A DNA stretch of 23,451 nucleotides from JOPF133 sp052144935 (GTDB lineage: Bacteria > Acidobacteriota > Terriglobia > Bryobacterales > Bryobacteraceae): contig JBKQPR010000184.1 in the NCBI GenBank assembly GCA_052144935.1, positions 1 to 23,451 on the forward strand. The letters run 5' to 3'. Shown one piece after another: positions 8,659 through 14,366 of this stretch. Within the stretch, counting starts at the first letter, position 1; the number at the start of each line of letters is the position of its first letter. The position numbers and the translations under genes were made by a program. Under the pieces are notes generated by a model. The model was not told where the DNA came from. It searched no databases and saw nothing but the letters and a program-made list of their open reading frames with translations.

Positions 8659-9308
8659 AACACCGTCAAACCGTCCCCCAGAGGCACGATCCCCAACGTC
8701 ACGCGCGCATCGGCGTGCAGCTTGCGATTGAATGCGCGGATGGCTTCGGTCTCCGGATCGTGGTCGTTCGTGTCGGCCACCAGGCCGTGCCACAATACGT
8801 TATCGGCGGCCAGCACGCCGCCCGGACGCAGCAGCGCGATGGTGCGGTCGTAGTAGTCGCAGTAGCCGGCCTTGTCGGCGTCGATGAAGGCGAAATCGAA
8901 AGTCCCCGCCTGGCCTTCCGCGATCAGCCGGTCCAGGGTTTCGAGCGCCGGCGCCAGATTCAGCTCGATGCGGTCTTCCACGCCCGCCTCCTGCCAGGTG
9001 CGCCGGGCGCGCGCGGTGTACTCGGGGCTCACGTCGCAGGCCACCACTTTGCCGCCGGGGGGCAGAGCCAGCGCCACCCAGGTGGAGCTGTAGCCCATAA
9101 ATACTCCGATTTCCAGTGCTTTACGCGCGCCCGTGAGGCGTGCCAGCAGTTGCAGGAACTGTCCCTGTTCGGGAGACGTTTGCATGGAAGCGTGGGAGTG
9201 GTCTTCGGTTTCCTCGCGCAAGCGCTTCAAAGGTTCCGGCTCGCGCAGAGTGACGGAGCGGATGTAGGCAGCCAATTGGTTGGTGACGGGTGTGTGAACG
9301 CGGGACAT
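8646..9308 (-). CDS. Class I SAM-dependent O-methyltransferase (caffeoyl-CoA/catechol type)
   Basis: The 220-residue protein is a member of the Methyltransf_3 family. The SAM-binding motif I is EIGVFMGYSS (residues 66-75), followed by VVACDVSPEY with the acidic residue that holds the ribose. The metal-site segments are FIDADKAGYCDYYD (141 onward) and ADNVLWHG (168 onward), as in cation-dependent catechol/caffeoyl-CoA O-methyltransferases. It probably methylates a vicinal diol on a small aromatic molecule in the cytoplasm; the actual substrate cannot be told. I chose the ATG at 9308 because SRVHTPVTNQLAAYI begins the family's N-terminal helix; the frame is open further upstream but overlaps the small membrane-protein gene. 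It lies 64 nt after that gene, and its stop overlaps the start of the TIR gene, so the three are probably one transcript. Confidence 0.9.
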   Translation of the reverse strand: MSRVHTPVTNQLAAYIRSVTLREPEPLKRLREETEDHSHASMQTSPEQGQFLQLLARLTGARKALEIGVFMGYSSTWVALALPPGGKVVACDVSPEYTARARRTWQEAGVEDRIELNLAPALETLDRLIAEGQAGTFDFAFIDADKAGYCDYYDRTIALLRPGGVLAADNVLWHGLVADTNDHDPETEAIRAFNRKLHADARVTLGIVPLGDGLTVLCKL

Positions 9309-9372
9309 GGCAAAGGTCAATTTTACCCCGCCGGGCGCCGTGCCCGCCTCACCCTGAATTTCGACGCAGCCT

Positions 9373-9480
9373 TTACTTGCGAATCCCCTCGTGCCAATGA
9401 GCGCGGTTGTAGATCGCCCACACCAGACAGGCGACAATACCCAGCGCGATCAGGATTTCTGGAACATCGAGGTTCCTCAT
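9373..9480 (-). CDS. Small single-pass membrane protein, 35 residues
   Basis: An ATG at 9480 opens 35 codons ending in TAA. The protein begins MRNLDVPEILIALG, carries one hydrophobic helix (ILIALGIVACLVWAI, residues 9-23) and ends in a short basic/aromatic tail (YNRAHWHEGIRK). The gene has a strong GGAGG ribosome site five nt before the ATG and a near-consensus promoter immediately upstream, which is better support than most small frames have. It is first in the apparent operon with the O-methyltransferase and the TIR protein. I do not recognise the family. A short membrane anchor or regulator for a neighbouring protein is possible but is inference only. Confidence 0.72.
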   Translation of the reverse strand: MRNLDVPEILIALGIVACLVWAIYNRAHWHEGIRK

Positions 9481-9497
9481 AGGCGCCTCCAAAGGGG

Positions 9498-9526
9498 ATT
9501 ATAAAATCTTTATGTCGGAAAATCAA
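9498..9526 (-). promoter_or_regulatory. Sigma-70-like promoter of the small membrane protein operon
   Basis: On the minus strand TTGATT (9521-9526) and TATAAT (9498-9503) are separated by exactly 17 nt. The -10 matches the consensus 6/6 and the -35 matches 4/6. Transcription would start near 9490, only about ten nt before the ATG, so the GGAGG ribosome site would lie at the very 5' end of the message. Confidence 0.7.
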
Positions 9527-9550
9527 TAGGGCAAAAGAGGGGCAAGGGGG

Positions 9551-9620
9551 TAAGGGGTAATGGGGTAATGGGGTCATGGGGTAAGGCGGCCTAAGGCGGG
9601 CTAAGGCGGGCTAAGGCGGG
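9551..9620. repeat. Short tandem repeats: TAATGGGG-type and CTAAGGCGGG units
   Basis: TAAGGGG is followed by TAATGGGG twice, TCATGGGG and TAAGGCGG (9551-9589). Three perfect tandem copies of the 10-mer CTAAGGCGGG follow (9591-9620). The array begins 25 nt beyond the -35 box of the promoter at 9498-9526. It has no spacers and is not a CRISPR. It may vary in copy number by slippage. Confidence 0.8.
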
Positions 9621-9850
9621 CCGGGAGGGGCGAGCGAACTGACCGGCCTCGGACCGGGGCCGCGCAATAGACTCCCACGCAAAACAGGGGTCCAGTCCGG
9701 AGGACAGGGGATTCTGGGAGAGAGCTTGAGTTCTTTAGGAGACGCGAAGCTCACAACGGACGACCGGGAAGGCAGGGTCGCACGAGGGGGCGGTATCTTT
9801 GCCCCGAACCTGATCCTGGAAGCGCGTCAGAACTCGATGCGCCGCTTACG

Positions 9851-10537
9851 TCAAGCGACAATGAACAGGAAACCGGTGAGCATCAAAACCGGAGTAGCCG
9901 GCTCCGGAAACACATTTACAGCATCCTGGACCAAGGAGAGACTTACCGTGCCGCCGGCCGTCGTGGAGGTCACATTCATGTCCTCCGTAACCTGGATCTC
10001 CGAAGACGCAGGAAAAAAGCTGTAGGCATCTATGTGGGGATCCGCAATAGTCACGGTCAAAGCAGGGAGATCGCCGCAAGTGAATGGGAACAAGCAATCA
10101 GGCCCTTCGGTTACGGTTGCCGTCGCCCCATCCGTGGCGACGGCGGCCTCACCAAGATGGCGGCCCACGATTGCAAGGTCGCCGGCGTTGATGTCGTACT
10201 GAATCTGGATATCCTCACTCCCAATGCCCGAAACCGACAGATCCGGGATAAACTCGAACCCCCACACATCGACAAACCCATCGAAGGAGAGACCCGGGTT
10301 AATCAGAATGTATGACATCTGGGTGGCTACCGGTTGCGTCCCTGTGCCAGTCGCGCTGGAGGCAAAGGTGAAGTTACTAAACACCAGATAGTAGATCTGA
10401 CAACCAGTTGTGCCTTGGGCCATCAACGTGGCGTAATTTGCGGTGGCCAGACTGGAGCAGAGCGGAGTGGCTACGGCGGGCGAAGCTGAAAGCACGCCCA
10501 AAAGCACAAAACTGTAAAGCAGTTGTTTCGCTCTCAT
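9851..10537 (-). CDS. PEP-CTERM sorting-domain protein, truncated before its basic tail
   Basis: The 228-residue exported protein starts with a Sec signal (MRAKQLLYSFVLLGVLS...AVA) and an N-terminal domain of the common acidobacterial type (CSSLATANYATLM, CQIYYLVFSNFTF). It ends in a PEP-CTERM motif: VFPEPATPVLMLTGFLFIVA. PEP-CTERM proteins are normally anchored, then cut and released by an exosortase that needs the PEP motif, a transmembrane helix and a short Arg-rich tail. Here a TGA falls at the end of the helix. In the same frame the DNA continues with codons for RKRRIEF and a second TGA at 9827, so the tail has been cut off by a single nonsense change. The ATG at 10537 is preferred to a GTG at 10558 because it gives a clean signal peptide. 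Function is unknown, presumably a surface or extracellular matrix protein. Confidence 0.85.
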   Translation of the reverse strand: MRAKQLLYSFVLLGVLSASPAVATPLCSSLATANYATLMAQGTTGCQIYYLVFSNFTFASSATGTGTQPVATQMSYILINPGLSFDGFVDVWGFEFIPDLSVSGIGSEDIQIQYDINAGDLAIVGRHLGEAAVATDGATATVTEGPDCLFPFTCGDLPALTVTIADPHIDAYSFFPASSEIQVTEDMNVTSTTAGGTVSLSLVQDAVNVFPEPATPVLMLTGFLFIVA

Positions 10538-10543
10538 TTTGCT

Positions 10544-10558
10544 GTGCCGTCCTGGCAC
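10544..10558 (-). promoter_or_regulatory. Leader hairpin carrying the SD-like sequence in its loop
   Basis: On the minus strand GTGCC-AGGAC-GGCAC forms a perfect 5-bp stem whose loop holds AGGA, the only Shine-Dalgarno-like sequence before the PEP-CTERM start. It ends 6 nt before the ATG. It could modulate translation by presenting or hiding the ribosome site. Confidence 0.45.
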
Positions 10559-10604
10559 CTATCGATTATGCCGATAGTATACGCCCCGGTTCGTATGGGA
10601 TCAA
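10559..10604 (-). promoter_or_regulatory. Promoter with overlapping inverted-repeat operator, PEP-CTERM gene
   Basis: On the minus strand TTGATC (10599-10604) and TATACT (10576-10581) are 17 nt apart, a good sigma-70-like pair. A perfect 6-bp inverted repeat CTATCG-N7-CGATAG (10559-10577) overlaps the downstream edge of the -10 box and the expected start site near 10569. That is the position expected for a repressor operator. No candidate regulator adjoins it. Confidence 0.6.
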
Positions 10605-10710
10605 GGGAACGAATTAGTGCCACTAATGCCAAGCGCGCATGATTCCGTGGGCGCTTCCCGGCTTTTCCGGACATCCCGTTCGGCGCGCGGGCCGGGGCCG
10701 GCCGGCCAGC

Positions 10711-11031
10711 CTATCCTGCCGGCTCGATCACCGCCGACATCGACCCCATCGACCGCGGCAGCCGCCAGTCCGCTCCGTACGCGTGGATCTGGTCGCGCGC
10801 GAATTCGGCCTCCGGCAACTCGCAGGTGATCAGCACCGTCCGCCCCGCGCGGTCTACCTCCTCGGCGTGCCGGTAGGCCTGGTCCAGCGAGAAGATGAAG
10901 ATCTGTTGCAACATCTCGATCACGTAATCGTAGGTGTGATCGTTGTCGTCCAGCAGCACGACTCGATAGAGCGGCACTAATTGCTCGCGTTCGAGACGCT
11001 CGGTTTCCGGCGCAATGGACGGCTTGGGCAT
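10711..11031 (-). CDS. clpS: ClpS-like adaptor of the Clp protease, divergent variant
   Basis: The 106-residue protein matches the ClpS core: YRVVLLDDNDHTYDYVIEML, an AYRHAEEVDRAGR helix-turn, and a C-terminal segment IHAYGADWRLPRSMGSMSAVIEPA. ClpS binds N-degron substrates and delivers them to ClpA/ClpC. In E. coli ClpS the pocket residues include N34, D35, D36 and H66. Here the loop reads D28-D29-N30, and Asp60 stands where H66 would be. The longer GADWRxxRxxGSMxA tail resembles the ClpS-like proteins of Planctomycetes and Acidobacteria as I recall them. It may therefore recognise other ends or other partners. No clpA or clpC is nearby. The ATG lacks a good ribosome site. The gene lies 113 nt downstream of the second permease on the same strand and is probably transcribed with it or separately. 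Confidence 0.85.
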   Translation of the reverse strand: MPKPSIAPETERLEREQLVPLYRVVLLDDNDHTYDYVIEMLQQIFIFSLDQAYRHAEEVDRAGRTVLITCELPEAEFARDQIHAYGADWRLPRSMGSMSAVIEPAG

Positions 11032-11144
11032 GAGGACCGGCTCGATTCAGCCGGTATGACCAGTATCCAGGATTGCAGCGCCCGGTACAACCCTGGGAAA
11101 CGCCGATGGCTGGTGGGCGGTAGCCGGTGGCCGAGAGCTTCGAG

Positions 11145-13784
11145 CTACTCGTAGCGCAACGATATGGCCGGGTCGACGCGTGCGGCGCGCCGCGCCGGAA
11201 TGTAGCTGGCCAACATGGCGATGAGAAGCCACGCCAGCGCGGCGCCGGCGAACGCCACCGGATCGAGCGGGTCCACGCCGTAAAGGAAGCTGCGCAGAAA
11301 GCGCGTCGCGACGGCGCTCAGGAGCAGTCCGGCCGCGATGCCGGCTGCCGTCAATCGCAAGCCACGCGCCAGCACCATCCAGTGCACGTCGATTTTTTGG
11401 GCCCCCAGCGCCATGCGGACACCAATCTCGTGCGTGCGCTGGGCCACCGTATAGGCGACCACGCCGTACAGGCCGACCACCGAGAGCAGGATGGCCAGCA
11501 GACCGAAGGCCCCCAGCAGACCCGCCTGCCACCGCACGCGCCAGAGCGACAGCTCCACCAGATCGTCGAAGGTGCGCAGCTCGTACATGCGCAGATCGGG
11601 TCCGCCCGAGCGCGCGAGTTTGAGGAGAGGTTCGGTCAAAGCATGCGGATCGCCGGCGGTCTGCAGGATCAAGGCGAAGAACCCGTTCCACCAGACTTGC
11701 CGCCGGGAGACGTAGAAGAACCGGCGCGGACCCTCATCCAGGGAGCCGTATTTGATGTCCTTCGCCACTCCGATGACCTGGGCGGCAATTTGGGGATCGT
11801 TCGGCGGGCAGCCTAACCACACTGCCTTGCCGATGGGGTCTTGGCCGGGCCACCGCTGGCGGGCCATGGTCTCGTTGACGATGATGGAGGGCGGCGGGGT
11901 GCCCGCTACGATGCCCTTGGGCGTGTCCAGGACCGCCTGGTAGTAAGGGGCGAAGTTGCGCCCGCGCAGCAAAGCGACATGCATCATCTCGAAATAGTTC
12001 GGCTCGACCACGTTGATGGAGGCGTGGCCGTCCGGAGAGCCGGGGCCCGCGCTCACGCATTCGCCATCCATGAAGCCGAGGACGTCGAACGACAGGGTCG
12101 CGTCGCCGACACCGGGTAGCGCGCGCGCCTGGTCCAGAAGGCGTGTGAAAAGCCGCGTGGCGCTGTCCGGCGTGAAGTCCGGTTCCGGCGCGAAGAGGCG
12201 GATATAGATCCGGTGATCGGTGGCGAACCCCGGATCGATCTGCGCCGTGTGCTGCAACGCTCGCAGCAGCAGCCCGGCAGCGATCAGCAGCACCAGCGAC
12301 AGCGCCACCTGCGCGATGACGTAGAAGTCCCGCTGGCGCGAGGGTCCGCGGCCGGAGCGGGCATCGGTTTTGAGGGCGGACACAAGGTCCACTGAGGCGC
12401 CTTCCAGCGCCGGCGCCAGGCTGAACAGCACCGCACAGACGAGCGCGACGGCCGCCGTGAAGGCTGCTACTCGCCAGTTCATTTCGAGCGAAACGCCGCG
12501 CAGGAAGGACTGCGGAATGGAGGTGGGCAGCCAGCGCGAAAGCGCGCGGTCGGTCCACTGGCCCAACAGGATGCCGAGCGACGCGCCGCCCAGCGCCAGC
12601 AGTGTGCTCTCGGCCAGGCCCTGACGGACCAGCCTGCCGCGCGAGGCCCCCAGCGAGCGCCGCAAGGCCATCTCGCGCTGCCGCACGGCGGCCCGGGACA
12701 GAAGCAGGTTGGCCACGTTGACGCAGGCGATCAGCAGCACGATTCCAACCACGGCCAGCAGCAACACCGCGATGGGGCGCATGGTGCGGCGCGATTCGGG
12801 AGACGTGATGCCGCGGAACACCCGCACCTGGATGGGTGCGGCATCGCGGGTTTCGCGCGGGTACTGCCGGCTGAGCCGCGCATCGACGACCGCGATTTCA
12901 GCGCTGGCGCGCTCTGCGGTTTGGTGAGGCCCGAGCCGCCCAACCAGACTGACTTCCGGCCCGCGGCTACGCGGGTCATCGAGCTGCCCCCGGAATATCC
13001 GGAACGTCACCAGCGGCAGCCAGGCATCCACCCGTGCCGGCGGCGAAATCCCACGGAATTCGTCCGGCGCGACGCCCACAATTCGGTACCAGAGCAGCTC
13101 GATCCGGACATATTTGCCGATCACGCCGGGGTCGCGGTGGAACCAGGTCTCCCAGATGTGGGCGCCGATCACCACGGCTGGCTCCGCGCCGGGTGCTTCG
13201 TCGGCTGGCGCAAACCATCGGCCCAGCGCGGGCTTCACGCGTAGGACATTCGCGTAGTTTGCCGAGACGGTCTCGGCGACGATGCCGAAATTGGCGCGAT
13301 CGACGTCCATGAACGTGCCTCTGGCTTGCGCCGCTACCACGCCGCTGAAGGCATGCAGGCTGCCGCGGAACTCGAGATAATCCCGCCAGGAGCACGGCGC
13401 CGCGCCGTTCCGGTCGATAGCGACGATGCGCTCAGGCTGCGCCAACGGCAGCAGGCGAAAGTACATCCCATCCAGGAGGCTGAAAACCGTGGAATTCACG
13501 CCGATGCCCAGCGCCAGACACAACATGGCGGCCACGGCGTATCCGGGATTGCGGCGGATGACGCGCAGGGCGTAGTGCAGGTCGTGCCCAAAATCGGGGA
13601 TGGCGCAGCGGTACGGGGAAAGCCGGACGCGGATGCAAGTCAGCACCTGCAGCCAGTACCACATCCGCCCGCCGCCGCGTTCGGCATAGGCCTCGTGCAG
13701 ATCGCCGGCGATGACATCACCATCTCTACCGGGGACCAGCCAGTGCAAAAATCGCTCGGCGATGCGCGGCGGACGATCAGGCAT
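11145..13784 (-). CDS. ADOP-family ABC transporter permease with N-terminal prefix domain
   Basis: The 879-residue protein has the same duplicated MacB/FtsX plan as the permease at 4.9-7.4 kb. It is preceded by about 65 residues of cytoplasmic prefix (ERFLHWLVPGRDGDVIAGDLHEAYAERG) found in permeases that follow PadR genes. Landmarks are LCLALGIGVNSTVFSLLDG (first helix), VGIVLLIACVNVANLLLSRAAVRQREMALRRSLGAS (first FtsX block), FYVIAQVALSLVLLIAAGLLLRAL (start of the second half) and VAQRTHEIGVRMALGA near the end. There is no ATPase domain. Its ATG lies inside the last codons of the PadR gene (8-nt overlap ATGCCTGA), with GGGAGG as ribosome site, so translation is coupled to the regulator. Substrate unknown. 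It is clearly intact. Confidence 0.94.
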   Translation of the reverse strand: MPDRPPRIAERFLHWLVPGRDGDVIAGDLHEAYAERGGGRMWYWLQVLTCIRVRLSPYRCAIPDFGHDLHYALRVIRRNPGYAVAAMLCLALGIGVNSTVFSLLDGMYFRLLPLAQPERIVAIDRNGAAPCSWRDYLEFRGSLHAFSGVVAAQARGTFMDVDRANFGIVAETVSANYANVLRVKPALGRWFAPADEAPGAEPAVVIGAHIWETWFHRDPGVIGKYVRIELLWYRIVGVAPDEFRGISPPARVDAWLPLVTFRIFRGQLDDPRSRGPEVSLVGRLGPHQTAERASAEIAVVDARLSRQYPRETRDAAPIQVRVFRGITSPESRRTMRPIAVLLLAVVGIVLLIACVNVANLLLSRAAVRQREMALRRSLGASRGRLVRQGLAESTLLALGGASLGILLGQWTDRALSRWLPTSIPQSFLRGVSLEMNWRVAAFTAAVALVCAVLFSLAPALEGASVDLVSALKTDARSGRGPSRQRDFYVIAQVALSLVLLIAAGLLLRALQHTAQIDPGFATDHRIYIRLFAPEPDFTPDSATRLFTRLLDQARALPGVGDATLSFDVLGFMDGECVSAGPGSPDGHASINVVEPNYFEMMHVALLRGRNFAPYYQAVLDTPKGIVAGTPPPSIIVNETMARQRWPGQDPIGKAVWLGCPPNDPQIAAQVIGVAKDIKYGSLDEGPRRFFYVSRRQVWWNGFFALILQTAGDPHALTEPLLKLARSGGPDLRMYELRTFDDLVELSLWRVRWQAGLLGAFGLLAILLSVVGLYGVVAYTVAQRTHEIGVRMALGAQKIDVHWMVLARGLRLTAAGIAAGLLLSAVATRFLRSFLYGVDPLDPVAFAGAALAWLLIAMLASYIPARRAARVDPAISLRYE

Positions 13785-14106
13785 GAGATCCTCCCTTCAC
13801 GGTGACTCCCTGCCACATGCGGTCCAGCATCGATTTCGACCGGGCCAGCGCCTGGGCGCCCTCCGGCAACAGGCGGAAGTATCGTTTGGAGCGGCCGCCG
13901 CGCTGCGCGGTGGCCTCGGAAAACCGGGAATGCACGTACCCTTTGGCTTCCAGACGATCCAGGGTTGAGTAGAGCGCTCCTACGCTGACGCGGCGGCTGG
14001 TGCGCTTTTCGATTTTGTGGCGGATGGGCACTCCGTAGGCCGCCTCTCCAAGCCGCAGGATGGCCAGTAGAACGATCTGCTCGAACTCGCCCAGGTATTC
14101 CGACAT
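13777..14106 (-). CDS. PadR-family transcriptional regulator
   Basis: The 109-residue winged-helix protein shows the PadR pattern: a first helix EFEQIVLLAILRLGEAAYGVPIRHKIEK, recognition region VSVGALYSTLDRLEAKGYVHSRF, a wing around QRGGRSKRYFRLLPEG, and a short dimerisation helix (ALARSKSMLDRMWQGV). PadR proteins are usually repressors that respond to small molecules or stress and often control a linked transporter. Here the regulator overlaps the downstream permease by 8 nt, so both come from one message. The putative operator directly before its start suggests autoregulation. The ATG at 14106 lacks a strong ribosome site and is probably almost leaderless. Confidence 0.93.
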   Translation of the reverse strand: MSEYLGEFEQIVLLAILRLGEAAYGVPIRHKIEKRTSRRVSVGALYSTLDRLEAKGYVHSRFSEATAQRGGRSKRYFRLLPEGAQALARSKSMLDRMWQGVTVKGGSHA

Positions 14107-14146
14107 ATTTGTTCCACATCATAGGACAAATGCGGGCGGGCGGCAA
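14107..14146 (-). promoter_or_regulatory. Near-leaderless padR promoter with inverted-repeat operator
   Basis: On the minus strand TATGAT (14118-14123, 5/6 to the -10 consensus) and TTGCCG (14141-14146, 4/6 to the -35) are 17 nt apart. The expected start is about 14111, only some five nt before the ATG. An inverted repeat ATTTGT...ACAAAT (14107-14112 with 14126-14131) frames the -10 box, extended by CC/GG with one unpaired base. The position and the linked regulator make it a good candidate for PadR autoregulation. Confidence 0.6.
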
Positions 14147-14207
14147 GGGCGGGTGGTGCGGGAGTGCCGGGGGGCGCGGTTGCGGGCGTGCAGTTGCGGG
14201 CAGTGCG

Positions 14208-14259
14208 GTCGCGGGCGGCGGTTGCGGGCGGCGGTTGCGGGCGGCGGTTACGGGCGGCG
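14208..14259. repeat. Four tandem copies of a 13-bp GC-rich unit
   Basis: The unit GTTGCGGGCGGCG occurs at 14221 and 14234 exactly, and at 14208 (GTC...) and 14247 (GTTA...) with one change each. Partial copies extend on both sides. It lies between the divergent padR and S46 genes. It has no spacers and is not a CRISPR. Confidence 0.85.
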
Positions 14260-14366
14260 GTTGCCGACGGTGAGGTTGTCGGCGGACGGGGCGGCTCTCT
14301 CGCGGTTCCCGAGGCTCCCTGGATCGCACCGCACACCATGCCCCACCCGGTTACACTAGGGACATC

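Larger units (their letters stand above)
9481..9850. other. Intergenic region with promoter and tandem arrays
   Basis: No gene is supported. From low to high coordinate it holds the promoter of the small membrane-protein operon, a run of 8-bp and 10-bp GC-rich tandem units (9551-9620), and the 3' flank of the PEP-CTERM gene, which includes a relic of its coding sequence (9827-9850). Confidence 0.6.

Noticed and set aside
7473..9482. 669-codon Pro/Arg-rich plus-strand frame opposite the TIR and methyltransferase genes
   Set aside because: Composition is that of an antisense frame in GC-rich DNA. The minus strand encodes proteins with clear family motifs.
9551..9620. 10-bp repeats as CRISPR or replication iterons
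   Set aside because: There are only three perfect units, no spacers, and no Rep or initiator gene nearby.
14208..14259. 13-bp repeats as a CRISPR array
   Set aside because: The units are contiguous, with no spacers, and too short. No cas gene is present.
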